Shown one piece after another: positions 16,197 to 25,016 of a DNA stretch of 64,000 nt; positions within the stretch are counted from its first letter, which is position 1, and each line of letters starts with the position of its first letter. The stretch covers positions 248,001 to 312,000 of the forward strand of contig NZ_FRCY01000004.1 in the NCBI RefSeq assembly GCF_900143075.1, read 5' to 3'. A program made the position numbers and the translations under genes. This DNA is from Cyclobacterium lianum. Its GTDB lineage: Bacteria; Bacteroidota; Bacteroidia; Cytophagales; Cyclobacteriaceae. The notes under the pieces are model-generated. The model saw nothing but the letters and a program-made list of their open reading frames with translations. It ran no database searches and was not told the DNA's origin.

Positions 16197-17195
16197 TTAA
16201 AAAAGTTTTAAGACAAAAAACGCCATAATCAATAAATAGGCAACATAAGCTGCATCAAATACAAATATTTGCCATTTGCTAAATCCATGAAGCTGCTTGC
16301 TTTGATGGACAAAAACCGAATAAAGCAACGGCATCAATCCTACAAAGGCCAGGTTGACCCAATACAATTGAAAATCCTCCACTGGGGTGGTTACCAGGGC
16401 CAAAGGGAAAAATGCCACTGTCATGGTTACCGCATTGTCGGCTATCACGCTGGTGGTACCTGCGGTAACCTCTCCACCCATTACCACACTCCAGGTCTTA
16501 AATACTTCAGGAGCAGTGGTTATAATGCCGGTGATGAATAGTCCTCCGACAATCTCCGATATACCCAAAGCCGTAACGATGTTCTCAGTGGCTTTCACAA
16601 TGAAAAATGCCCCGGCCGCTATGGCAAATGCCCCGGCAATGGAAAGCCATATTTTCTTTTGTGTCCATTCTACTTTTTCTCCTTCTTTTCTTCCTTTGAC
16701 AATCGCGTGAATTAAAAAAGCACCATAAGCCCCAAGCATGATCCATCCCTCAATCGGTTGCAAGCCCCGCCAGGCTTTCGGTAAGGTTAGTACAGCTACC
16801 AGTGCGATTATACCCAAATAGGGCAGTGACAAAACGGATACGGAACGCTTGTTTAAAGCCAATAGATTAGCGTCCAGATGTTCCTGATGTTTTGGGTTGT
16901 TTTTGAATTGTTTGCGTGAAGCAAAATAGGCTATCGTAACCATGAGGGGAATGGAGATGATATTAGAACCCAGTAAGTTTCCTAAGCCTATATTTGATAC
17001 ACCCCGGGCAGCACTGGTAATGTTGATAGCTACTTCGGGACTTGCTGTTACAATTGCCAAAAAGGCAGCTCCTGCCGAAGCTGTGAGTCCCCATTGTTTC
17101 CGCAACTTTCTGAGCGGTGTAAGCAATTGATCTGCTCCCCAGTGTGCAGCCCATGCGGCTACTACTAAAACTCCTGCCCATAACCATGCACTCAT
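16197..17195 (-). CDS. CaCA-family sodium/calcium exchanger-like protein
   Basis: A 332-residue integral membrane protein with about ten hydrophobic segments in two related halves. The alpha repeats contain FLAIVTASPEVAINITSAAR followed by GLGNLLGSNI (~45-75), and GLFITGIITTAPEVFKTWSV (~215-235), the acidic ion-coordinating motifs of the family (usually G-T-S-x-P-E). It would exchange Ca2+ or another divalent cation for Na+ or H+ across the inner membrane. It lies 25 bp downstream of the CDF exporter gene on the same strand, supporting a metal-ion role. Confidence 0.85.
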   Translation of the reverse strand: MSAWLWAGVLVVAAWAAHWGADQLLTPLRKLRKQWGLTASAGAAFLAIVTASPEVAINITSAARGVSNIGLGNLLGSNIISIPLMVTIAYFASRKQFKNNPKHQEHLDANLLALNKRSVSVLSLPYLGIIALVAVLTLPKAWRGLQPIEGWIMLGAYGAFLIHAIVKGRKEGEKVEWTQKKIWLSIAGAFAIAAGAFFIVKATENIVTALGISEIVGGLFITGIITTAPEVFKTWSVVMGGEVTAGTTSVIADNAVTMTVAFFPLALVTTPVEDFQLYWVNLAFVGLMPLLYSVFVHQSKQLHGFSKWQIFVFDAAYVAYLLIMAFFVLKLF

Positions 17196-17220
17196 TCTTC
17201 TGTTTTTATCGGTTAATTAT

Positions 17221-18015
17221 CTATTTAGCTATTTTCAATATCCTTACAGCCCCGCGCATTACGAAGGTGAAAACAATTGCCCCAATGGCCAAATCGGGCC
17301 ATTTGCTATCCAGCCAGTAAACCAGTACACCAGCCAAGATCACTCCGCCATTCACGATAATGTCATTGGAAGTGAAGATGGCACTCGCTTGCATGTGGGC
17401 CTCCTCACTTTTGGCTTTATTGATCAGCCAGAGTGAAACCAGGTTGCCTATGAGGGCCAGTACTGCTATGACGATCATCCATTGAAACAGCGGTGTTTCG
17501 CTTTCGCTGAAAAACCTGCGTAATACTTCTGAGAAGCCTAGGAGCGCCAATCCCATTTGAAAATAACCGCTGAATTTGGCGACTTTCTTCTTTCTGGAAA
17601 CAGCACCACCAACTGCAAACAGGCTTAGTGCATACACGATAGAATCTGCCAGCATATCCAATGAGTCGGCTATCAGGCCCATAGAGTTGGAAATCCAGCC
17701 GGTAGTCATCTCTACTACAAAGAATCCGAAATTGATACCCAGCACCCACCACAATATTTTGCGCTGGTGAGAATCGTCAGCGGCCAACGGCAACTCTGCT
17801 TCATCTTCCGTGTTTTCCAGCCGGTCGTTGAGTTTGAGTTCGCTAATGGCCAGATGGATCTTGTCTACTTCTTCCGTGTGATATACCTCCAGTTTACGGT
17901 TTGAGATATCAAAAGAAAGCTGCTTGACCTCTTTATAAGGTTCCAGCTTCATACGGATCATTTGCTCCTCTGAGGGGCAGTCCATTTTGCTGATATGGAA
18001 TGTGGTTTTCTTCAT
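17221..18015 (-). CDS. Cation diffusion facilitator (CzcD-like) exporter
   Basis: A 264-residue CDF transporter preceded by an HMA-like domain. Residues ~1-65 (FHISKMDCPSEEQMIRMKL) have a single-Cys DCPSEE version of the metal-binding loop. The membrane part has six segments with the CDF site residues in LIADSLDMLADSIVYALSLF (TM2) and IFTSNDIIVNGGVILAGVLV (TM5, His replaced by a Ser/Asn-Asp pair). It should export Zn2+, Co2+ or Cd2+ in exchange for protons. The usual C-terminal cytoplasmic domain is missing. It overlaps the upstream Fur gene by one base. Confidence 0.85.
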   Translation of the reverse strand: MKKTTFHISKMDCPSEEQMIRMKLEPYKEVKQLSFDISNRKLEVYHTEEVDKIHLAISELKLNDRLENTEDEAELPLAADDSHQRKILWWVLGINFGFFVVEMTTGWISNSMGLIADSLDMLADSIVYALSLFAVGGAVSRKKKVAKFSGYFQMGLALLGFSEVLRRFFSESETPLFQWMIVIAVLALIGNLVSLWLINKAKSEEAHMQASAIFTSNDIIVNGGVILAGVLVYWLDSKWPDLAIGAIVFTFVMRGAVRILKIAK

Positions 18016-18446
18016 TAAAAATATGTTTGATTACACTTTTCACATATACCTTTTAGTACAAGATTGACCTCTTTAATCTGGTGCCTTTTTCCGATTGCCA
18101 AAAGTCGCTTGGGAATTATTTCAGCCAGGCAAAATGTCTCTCCGCACTCTAAGCAATGAAAGTGAAAATGCCAATCCTTCAGTTCCTGTTTTGTAATTGC
18201 ATATTTTGCAGTTTCGGTTCCATCATCAATCTTGTGTACTATTCCTATCTCTTCAAAAAGATCTATTGTCCGGTAGATAGTTGTTTTAAGTACTGGCTTT
18301 TCCTGTTGGATCGTGATAGCCAGAGCTTGTTGCAGTTCTTTCAAGCTACAAGCAGTTTTCTTATTAATAATGTATTCAATCACTTCGATACGTGCAATAG
18401 TCGGAACAATCGCATGATCCTGAAGTATTTTTTCTGGTCTCCTCAC
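18015..18446 (-). CDS. Fur-family metalloregulator
   Basis: A 143-residue Fur/Zur-type repressor starting at a GTG (18446). The winged helix occupies residues ~1-80 (TTIYRTIDLFEEIGIVHKID). The dimerisation domain has HFHFHCLECGETFCL and a C-terminal CEKCNQTYF, giving the His cluster and two CxxC pairs for structural zinc. Its place between the CDF exporter and the TonB receptor makes it a likely regulator of both. A second, more distant Fur protein is at 24183-24599. The sensed metal cannot be told from sequence alone. Confidence 0.9.
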   Translation of the reverse strand: MRRPEKILQDHAIVPTIARIEVIEYIINKKTACSLKELQQALAITIQQEKPVLKTTIYRTIDLFEEIGIVHKIDDGTETAKYAITKQELKDWHFHFHCLECGETFCLAEIIPKRLLAIGKRHQIKEVNLVLKGICEKCNQTYF

Positions 18447-18491
18447 TTTTATAGTTATATTTTACAGGTTTTTTATAATCTATCGGTCATT

Positions 18492-21134
18492 TCATATCCT
18501 CAAATTGACACCAGCAATAATTTGCCTGAATCCACCTCCGAATATTCCTGAAGTGGCCCGGTTCAATCGAGAGGCCCGGTAAATTTCATTGGTGATATTT
18601 TTCCCGTTGATAAAAGCCGTCATATTCAGTTTTTTACCCAAAATAAAATCATGGTTCACGTAGGCATCTATCGAACGATAGGCAGGCAGCTTTCCGATTG
18701 CCCCATCGGCAGACTCGTTGCTAAAATTATGGAACTCTGTGAATTGCTCGCTTACGAAATGTCCACTGACACCAACGGATAGGTTTTGGAAATCATAGTT
18801 CAAACCAATGCTCGCGTTCCATCTGGGTGTGTAAGGTGCTTCGGCATCTGAAAGGCCGTCCTCTCCAAAACGGATAACGCTTTTTGTTATGTTCTGAAAA
18901 CCAGCTTGATCTATGGTTTCATCAGTAAGTAATACTTCACCTCCCGAACCATTTGAAACATATACCTCATAGGCACTTCGGTTGGCGTTTACTTTATCGA
19001 TATACTCGTTTTGGGTGGCGGTACTGTGAATGACTTGCGAAAAAAGGTCTTTGTCCACCAATCTACCTTCCAACACTCTCGACTGCATCACATTGATATT
19101 TCCGAGAAGATGAAGCCGGTGCTGGTTTATATTGAAAAGTTCCGCTCCAACAGCAGCCTCCAACCCTTGCACATTAAATTTGCCTAATTCCTGAAATACT
19201 TCATTTCGGCCTCCCGCATAGAAATTCCGGCTGGTATTGTTGAAGTAGGTCAGTTGCCCGTCAATGCGATTATCCCATAAATTTCCTCGCCAACCGATTT
19301 CCTTGTTCCACGCCAATTCGGGTTCAATGTTGATGCTTTGTCCTGCAAGCGGGTTGGTAACAACACCGTCCTGCTCCACCAAAAACCCGAATACCTTGGA
19401 CGGGGCTATCATACCCTGATAGATGCTTCCATAAAATTCCCCGTCTTGAATGCGATAATCTACTGTAATGCCCGGTAAAAATTGCGTGTAAGCATTCGGC
19501 ACCCTACCTTCTTCCGTACTGTTTATGTTCGGGTTTTGAGCAAGAGCCAATAAATCTTGTCGGTACATATCCACGTATTCCAAACGAAGGATAGGTGTGA
19601 TGCCCCATTTTCCGATATTAAATTCATTTCGGATAAAACCGTTGAAAGACCATAATTTGTACCACAAATCTGTTGTGGTGGTTCCATTTCTTGCCCACCT
19701 ACTTCGATCTGCCACTAAAAAGCGGTCTTTAAAAGTTTCCCGGTGTAAATTGATTGCTGCTTCCAGGCGTTGCTTTTCACCGAATGCTTGCCAATCATAG
19801 TTCATGGTTTCTTTAAATCCCGAAACGGTGTACGTCCAACGACTATCTGTGGTGCTTTCCCGACCGTTCAACACCCTGCCTACAATTACGTAATCTTCAT
19901 CATCGAAATCCAATCCTTTTAAATAACTGTACCGGTCATTAAAAATCGCCTCTCCAACGTAATTCCTTACCTCTGATGCTTTGACCTTTGCCGTGATTTG
20001 TCTCCACCAATCCCGCTCAAAATCGGTAGCATAAATTTTTGAGGTGAAACTCAGGTTACTATTAAGCAACCATTTATGGATAACGTCCACACCATAACGC
20101 CTCATCGTAAATTGGTCGGCATCCAAGGGGTTTATGGTTGGGTCGGTGTCGAAGGTAAATGGTGTTTGGGAACTTAATGAAGCCTGGTTGTCCTCAGATT
20201 GGCCACTTACTTTGAAATACAGGGATTGATTATCAGAAAGTTTAGCATATATTTTCGCATTCAAATTCAGTACTTCTACCGATGAATTATCGGTAAATCC
20301 ATCAAACTTTTTGTAAACGCCCTCGACCAACGCCCCTAGATTGTTCCAGGTGCCGCCATAAGACAATAAGCCTGTTTGATAATTTCGTTGACCACCAATC
20401 AACTTCATTCGTAATTCAGGTTTTTGAGGCGGTAAGGCGGTAATGTAATTAATGGCACCATACATATTATTTGGCCCAAAACGCAGCATATCTGCACCTT
20501 TGTACACCTCGATGGAGGTCAACCGGTCGCTCACAGGGTTGTAGTAAGCTCCGGGGGCAATGTAGGGCGCGGGTGCGGAAGGTGTGCCGTCTTCCATAAC
20601 CAATACTTTCTTGGAACGCCTTCCCCAGGAGCCTCTGATACTTATATTGGGGCGGTTGGAAAGCCCCATATCACCTAAAATGTTCACTCCGGGTACCATC
20701 CGCAGCACTTCTTCCGCACTCAATGGATTGATGTTTTTCAGGGTAATCGGACTTATTCTGAAATTGCTTCCTTTAAATTCCTCTTTAAAATTATTGGGTG
20801 ATGCACTTACGATGACTTCATCCAAAGTTGTACTGGCTCGTACCAAGGCTATTACTCCTAAATCAGGTGTATTGGTATTGACGGAAAAAGTTTTTGCGTC
20901 ATAACCCAAATATTTAATTTTGATCGTATTTGAGCCATCCGGAAGTTTGATCTCGAAAAATCCCGATTCACTGGTTACAGTAACAACGCCCTTAGATTCG
21001 ACAACGATTTGAGCGCCAATAAGCGGTTGTTTGTCCTCACTGTCAACCACCCTTCCATTTACTTTTGTTTGGGCAAAAGATGTAATACTTATAAGTATTA
21101 ATAATAAGGTCAAGGGTGAATTTCGTTTGGCCAT
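18492..21134 (-). CDS. TonB-dependent outer-membrane receptor
   Basis: An 880-residue receptor. A signal peptide (LLLILISITSFAQ) is followed by an N-terminal carboxypeptidase-regulatory-like domain (VNGRVVDSEDKQPLIGAQIV, ~25-110). Next come a plug domain (VLRMVPGVNILGDMGLSNRP, ~143-250) and a 22-strand barrel ending in an aromatic-poor INLRI tail. It resembles the FecA/iron-chelate branch. It is the last gene after the P1B-4 ATPase (52 bp), and the Fur gene follows, so it may bring in a metal chelate or metallophore under Fur control. A link to Zn or Co rather than Fe is inference from context. Confidence 0.9.
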   Translation of the reverse strand: MAKRNSPLTLLLILISITSFAQTKVNGRVVDSEDKQPLIGAQIVVESKGVVTVTSESGFFEIKLPDGSNTIKIKYLGYDAKTFSVNTNTPDLGVIALVRASTTLDEVIVSASPNNFKEEFKGSNFRISPITLKNINPLSAEEVLRMVPGVNILGDMGLSNRPNISIRGSWGRRSKKVLVMEDGTPSAPAPYIAPGAYYNPVSDRLTSIEVYKGADMLRFGPNNMYGAINYITALPPQKPELRMKLIGGQRNYQTGLLSYGGTWNNLGALVEGVYKKFDGFTDNSSVEVLNLNAKIYAKLSDNQSLYFKVSGQSEDNQASLSSQTPFTFDTDPTINPLDADQFTMRRYGVDVIHKWLLNSNLSFTSKIYATDFERDWWRQITAKVKASEVRNYVGEAIFNDRYSYLKGLDFDDEDYVIVGRVLNGRESTTDSRWTYTVSGFKETMNYDWQAFGEKQRLEAAINLHRETFKDRFLVADRSRWARNGTTTTDLWYKLWSFNGFIRNEFNIGKWGITPILRLEYVDMYRQDLLALAQNPNINSTEEGRVPNAYTQFLPGITVDYRIQDGEFYGSIYQGMIAPSKVFGFLVEQDGVVTNPLAGQSINIEPELAWNKEIGWRGNLWDNRIDGQLTYFNNTSRNFYAGGRNEVFQELGKFNVQGLEAAVGAELFNINQHRLHLLGNINVMQSRVLEGRLVDKDLFSQVIHSTATQNEYIDKVNANRSAYEVYVSNGSGGEVLLTDETIDQAGFQNITKSVIRFGEDGLSDAEAPYTPRWNASIGLNYDFQNLSVGVSGHFVSEQFTEFHNFSNESADGAIGKLPAYRSIDAYVNHDFILGKKLNMTAFINGKNITNEIYRASRLNRATSGIFGGGFRQIIAGVNLRI

Positions 21135-21186
21135 TTTCAGTCTTATTGTTTTGTTAATTCTATGCTATAATTTCAAATATTGAGTC

Positions 21187-23688
21187 CTACTTCTTATAAG
21201 CCAACAACCTCAATGCATTAAACACCACCACCAAAGTAGAGCCTTCATGAATCAGCACTGCGATACCGATATTAGCAAAGCCGAAAACCGTAGCGGGTAT
21301 TAACAAGGCTACTATGCCCAAACTCACCCAAAGATTTTCTTTGATAATGCCTTTGGCCTTTCTACTCAAACCGATGGCAAAAGGCAAGGTTTCCAGCTTG
21401 TCAGCCATTAGGGCGATATCGGCTGTTTCCAGGGCTACATCACTGCCTGCCGCTCCCATGGCAATACCTACGGTACTGTTGGCCATGGCCGGGGCGTCAT
21501 TTACGCCATCACCCACCATCGCTACTTTAGATTCTTTTTCCCTGAGCTTTTTAATGGCTTCTACCTTTTCTTCCGGCAGCAAGCTGCCCCAGGCATCCGT
21601 GAGTCCAATTTCTTTGGCCACTGCATCGGCTACTTTCTGGTTATCCCCGGTAAGCATGACCATACGCTTGATACCAATCTTTTTCAGTTGCTCCAGGGTA
21701 TTTTTAGCTTCCTTTCTGGGCGTATCCATCAGTGCAATAATGCCAATGTATTTGTCATTTTGACGGATCAGCATGGTAGTATTGCCATCTGACTCCAGCG
21801 ACTTTACCTTTTCGTCCGTTTCCTTTTCGGGCTTTTTGTCATCCAGGGATTCAAACAGGTCCAGGTTGCCGATGTATATTTTGTCATTATCCAGGGTGGC
21901 CTTGATCCCTTTACCAAGCACCGCTTCCAGGTCTTTCGCATCACGCACATCAGAACCATCCAATCGCTCTTTGCCATCCCGTACCACGGCTTTGGCCAGG
22001 GGGTGGTCGCTCAGGCTTTCTACAGCTACTGCTATTTTCAACAGTTCGTCCTCTTTTACATCACCTAAAGCAACTACTTCAGTGAGCTTAGGCTTTCCTT
22101 CTGTCAATGTTCCGGTTTTATCAAAAGCCAGGGCGGTGAGTACACCCAGATCTTCCAGCGGACGGCCACCTTTGATAAGCACCCCGCTTTTGGCTGCCCT
22201 GGCTACTCCGCTTAGCACTGCACTTGGGGTGGCTATCGCCAAAGCACATGGACTGGCTGCCACCAATACGGCCATCGCACGGTAGAAGCTTTCGCTAAAG
22301 GTTTCGTCCAGTACCAGAAATGCGAAATTGAGTATGACTACCAAAACCAGTACAGACGGCACAAAATATTTCTCAAATTTGTCGGTGAGCCGTTGTGTAG
22401 GTGACTTCTGGGTCTGGGCTTCATTGACCAGTTTCACCAAGCGAGAGAGGGTAGAGTCCTTCGCTACTTTAGTGACTTTGATTTCCAGCGTATTGTTGCC
22501 ATTGATGGTACCCGAAAAAGCCCGGTTCTCGTCTTTGATGTCTTTTTCCTCCGACCAGTTTTTATCAGGATTATCCACTGGTTCTTTATCTACCGGCACA
22601 CTTTCACCGGTGATAGGAGCTTGGTTGACACTGCTTGTACCGCTTACAACCACACCATCGGCTGAGATTTTGCTGTTGGGCTTCACCACGATGATGTCAC
22701 CTATGCTCAATTCCTCAATACCGACTTCTTCGGTCTTACCATTTCTCTTGAGCAATGCCGTTTTAGGAGCGAGCTCTGCCAAAGCAGCAATGGATTTACG
22801 GGCTTTGTTCATGGCGTAGTGTTCCAACGCATGCCCCATGCTAAAAAGGAAGAGGAGTAATGCACCTTCCGCCCATTCGCCCAGAATTGCCGCTCCAATG
22901 GCGGCTACGAGCATCAGGAAATCAATTTCAAAACCTCCTTTGGCCACTGTTTGAATGGCTTCTTTGGCCGTGAAATATCCGCCAAAGAAATAGGCTCCGA
23001 TGTATAATGCGAGGCTCACCCAGGAAGGCACAGCCTCTACATAAGACAATCCAAAGCCAATTCCCAGCAATGCTCCACAGATAATGGAAAAAATCAGCTC
23101 TGTATTTTTACCGAAAATGCCACCGTGCGAATGTTCATCATCTTCACCTTCCTCATGGTCATGTTCCTTTTTACCTCTTTCTTGATCTTCGCCTTTTTCA
23201 GTTTCTTTTACTTGTTTAAGAAAACGTTCGGCACTTACTTGGGTATCCGGTATATCAAGCCCCTCTTTTCTCAGTGCTTTCATAATTTCCGCCTCATCCA
23301 CTTTGGCCGTATCATACTCAACCCGCACCATACCGGATGCCGATACGGAGGCTTCTAAAATACCCGCTATATCCCGAAGGTCACGCTCTACATGACGGGC
23401 GTGGCGTGTATGGCGAATGCCTTCTACTTCTATGAGTTTGTGTCCAAATTTCTCATTGATTTCAGCCCCGGTTTGCTCGGCTAACGACTGGATACGGTCT
23501 AGGGAGATTAACTCAGGGTCGTAATGAAAACATAGCTGAGGCACACCTTTATCTGTTTCGTCTGCTATATGCACTTTTTCAAGGCCTTCTGTATCCTGAA
23601 GCTGTTGAATAAGTTTTTGCACACATTGATCCCTCTCATCAGGTACTTCGGGCAGGAGAAGCGGTATTTTAATTTGTAGTTTTTTCAT
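21187..23688 (-). CDS. P1B-4-type heavy-metal-transporting ATPase
   Basis: An 833-residue P-type ATPase starting at the ATG at 23688 (MKKLQIKIPLLLPEVPDE). The transmembrane motif is SPC (479-481), the phosphorylated Asp is Asp523 (DKTGTLTEG), and the last helix has HEGST (His814). SPC plus HEG-S/G-T marks the P1B-4 class (CoaT/CzcP; Co2+, Zn2+, Cd2+ or Fe2+), not the CPC copper class. Unusually for that class, it has an N-terminal region of ~200 residues with two HMA-like folds and a His/Asp/Glu-rich stretch (KKEHDHEEGEDDEHSHGG). It is probably a divalent-cation exporter, next to a TonB receptor and Fur genes. Confidence 0.9.
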   Translation of the reverse strand: MKKLQIKIPLLLPEVPDERDQCVQKLIQQLQDTEGLEKVHIADETDKGVPQLCFHYDPELISLDRIQSLAEQTGAEINEKFGHKLIEVEGIRHTRHARHVERDLRDIAGILEASVSASGMVRVEYDTAKVDEAEIMKALRKEGLDIPDTQVSAERFLKQVKETEKGEDQERGKKEHDHEEGEDDEHSHGGIFGKNTELIFSIICGALLGIGFGLSYVEAVPSWVSLALYIGAYFFGGYFTAKEAIQTVAKGGFEIDFLMLVAAIGAAILGEWAEGALLLFLFSMGHALEHYAMNKARKSIAALAELAPKTALLKRNGKTEEVGIEELSIGDIIVVKPNSKISADGVVVSGTSSVNQAPITGESVPVDKEPVDNPDKNWSEEKDIKDENRAFSGTINGNNTLEIKVTKVAKDSTLSRLVKLVNEAQTQKSPTQRLTDKFEKYFVPSVLVLVVILNFAFLVLDETFSESFYRAMAVLVAASPCALAIATPSAVLSGVARAAKSGVLIKGGRPLEDLGVLTALAFDKTGTLTEGKPKLTEVVALGDVKEDELLKIAVAVESLSDHPLAKAVVRDGKERLDGSDVRDAKDLEAVLGKGIKATLDNDKIYIGNLDLFESLDDKKPEKETDEKVKSLESDGNTTMLIRQNDKYIGIIALMDTPRKEAKNTLEQLKKIGIKRMVMLTGDNQKVADAVAKEIGLTDAWGSLLPEEKVEAIKKLREKESKVAMVGDGVNDAPAMANSTVGIAMGAAGSDVALETADIALMADKLETLPFAIGLSRKAKGIIKENLWVSLGIVALLIPATVFGFANIGIAVLIHEGSTLVVVFNALRLLAYKK

Positions 23689-23713
23689 GTGAATGTTATT
23701 TTTTAATTCAAAA

Positions 23714-24048
23714 TCATGAGGGCCTTGGAGCATACATGATGATAAGCATACCTATTAAAGCAATTGTCCCACCTATTATGTCATACCCGTCGGGCACAAC
23801 CCTTTCTATTTTCCAGCCCCATTGAATGGCCATTACGATAAATATTCCACCGTAGGCGGCATAGACCCGGCCAAAATGATCCGGTTGCCATGTAGCCACA
23901 ATACCATATCCGATCAGAATTAAGCCCCCAATACCCCAATCCACCATGGTTTGCCCTCTCGTAGTGTGAGCCAAACCATATATCCACCACCTATTTCGCA
24001 AAGCCCGGCCAGCACGAATATTCCTAATGATTTTATGATAATTCCCAT
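23714..24048 (-). pseudogene. ynfA: YnfA-family small membrane protein, frameshifted
   Basis: From the ATG at 24048 the frame reads [20 protein letters not shown] and then [14 protein letters not shown] before a premature TAA. The second half ([20 protein letters not shown], then YAAYGGIFIVMAIQWGWKIE and IIMYAPRPS) continues in another frame to 23714. Together they make a full ~110-residue YnfA-type four-helix protein. One base is missing near 23925, just after a G run. YnfA members are small putative drug/metabolite-type transporters. A frameshift in a G homopolymer could also be a sequencing error. Confidence 0.75.
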
Positions 24049-24130
24049 GTTTTACTTTAGTTTATTTTTTTAACTGAAATCAAAAGAACCCCTCGATAGC
24101 TTAACAACATACAGTGGGATTCTTTTCGCA

Positions 24131-24177
24131 CGGAACTTCCGGCAGAAGGAGCATATTTTTATTTATAGTTTTTTCAT
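24131..24177 (-). pseudogene. Degenerate copy of the P1B-4 ATPase gene start
   Basis: Minus-strand sequence from the ATG at 24177 matches the first ~47 bases of the ATPase gene at 23688-23641 at roughly three quarters of positions (ATGAAAAAACTA, then CTCCTTCTGCCGGAAGT). Codon 5 is now a stop and a frame change follows. It lies 6 bp after the stop of the second Fur gene. The Fur-ATPase junction therefore seems to have been split by ynfA, leaving the old ATPase start behind. Confidence 0.6.
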
Positions 24178-24182
24178 GACTA

Positions 24183-24599
24183 TTAATTGGAGCAATTATC
24201 ACAAACACCTTTTACCACTAAGTTAGCCTCTTCAGGAACATACTTCGGAGGCAACTCCACTTCGGGAATTTTATAACTGGTCAGGCATTTGGTTTGTCCG
24301 CATACTCTGCAATGAAAATGCAAGTGTAAGTCCCTTTCAATTTCGCACTTACAACCTTCTTCACACAAGGCGTATTTCCGCACACCTGTGCCATCATCAA
24401 TACTATGTACTAGTCCGTTATCCTCAAATGCCTTTAGTGTTCTGTAGATGGTAGTTCGGTCCGATTTCTCAAAATCTTGATATAGATCGGTCAAACTTAC
24501 CGCTGCTTCCCTACCCATGAGGTACTCTAATACCAACAGCCGCATAGCAGTAGGTTTTATATGATGTGCTTTTAGGGTTTGTTCTAAATCCTTTATCAT
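24183..24599 (-). CDS. Second Fur-family metalloregulator
   Basis: A 138-residue Fur-family protein with ATG start. The winged helix has DRTTIYRTLKAFEDNGLVHS. The metal part has CEEGCKCEIERDLHLHFHCR followed by VCGQTKCL, with a C-terminal CDNCSN pair. It differs clearly from the Fur protein at 18015-18446, having an extra Cys-rich insert before the His cluster. It heads the unit containing the ynfA relic and the P1B-4 ATPase, so it may control zinc or cobalt export. Confidence 0.9.
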   Translation of the reverse strand: MIKDLEQTLKAHHIKPTAMRLLVLEYLMGREAAVSLTDLYQDFEKSDRTTIYRTLKAFEDNGLVHSIDDGTGVRKYALCEEGCKCEIERDLHLHFHCRVCGQTKCLTSYKIPEVELPPKYVPEEANLVVKGVCDNCSN

Positions 24600-24609
24600 T
24601 TGCTTGAGA

Positions 24610-24940
24610 TTATTCTTTTAAAGAATCACCTGTTTTTATTCTATACGCATCATCTATTTCAGAGACGTAAAAAATCCCATCACCCGGCTCAGGCGTTTGA
24701 GCTTTTCCACATATCAACTGTACCGCTTCTTCCATTTCTTCGTTTTGGCAAACCAGCTCCAGTTTTACAATCGGGCTATCGGTAAAATGAAAGTCTAATG
24801 AAGGGGAAGCATCTTTTTGTCGGTGCGCCCCGGCTCCTTCACCTCTAGATAGCGTTACACTCTCAAAACCTGCATCGCGCAGGGAGACAACAACTATGTT
24901 GTACTTTTTTCGGTTTTATATATGCTTTTATTTCCTTCAT
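24610..24940 (-). pseudogene. PII-like protein gene, frameshifted
   Basis: Starting at the ATG at 24940 (MKEIKAYIKPKKVQH), the frame shifts at about 24893-24897 and continues as VVSLRDAGFESVTLSRGEGA, later DGIFYVSEIDDAYRIKTG, ending in KE and TAA at 24610. Together this is a complete ~110-residue PII-type (GlnB-like) protein, related to the intact one at 60304-60648, which shares MKEIKA. One extra base separates the halves. It follows the CzcBA genes, a common neighbour of PII-like proteins of unknown ligand. The gene is broken here, or the read has a single-base error. Confidence 0.75.
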
Positions 24941-24970
24941 GTCTTTGTTTTTTATTGTCTTCTAGCTTAG

Positions 24971-25006
24971 AAATGCAGTTGACACGTTTTCTTGCCAACT
25001 GCATTT
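24971..25006 (-). terminator. Hairpin between czcB and the PII relic
   Basis: Perfect 11-bp inverted repeat AAATGCAGTTG (24971-24981) and CAACTGCATTT (24996-25006), 14-base loop, 11 bp after the czcB stop. No clear T tract follows, so it may be an attenuator or mRNA-stabilising hairpin rather than a strong terminator. Confidence 0.65.
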
Positions 25007-25016
25007 TGCAACTCTT

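Noticed and set aside
21135-21186. Possible Fur box between the P1B-4 ATPase and the TonB receptor
   Set aside because: The AT-rich 52 bp has no convincing symmetric match to a Fur or Zur box.
21773-22285. Long Ser/Arg-rich plus-strand frame opposite the P1B-4 ATPase
   Set aside because: Antisense shadow of a clear ATPase gene. Low-complexity composition is typical of such shadows.
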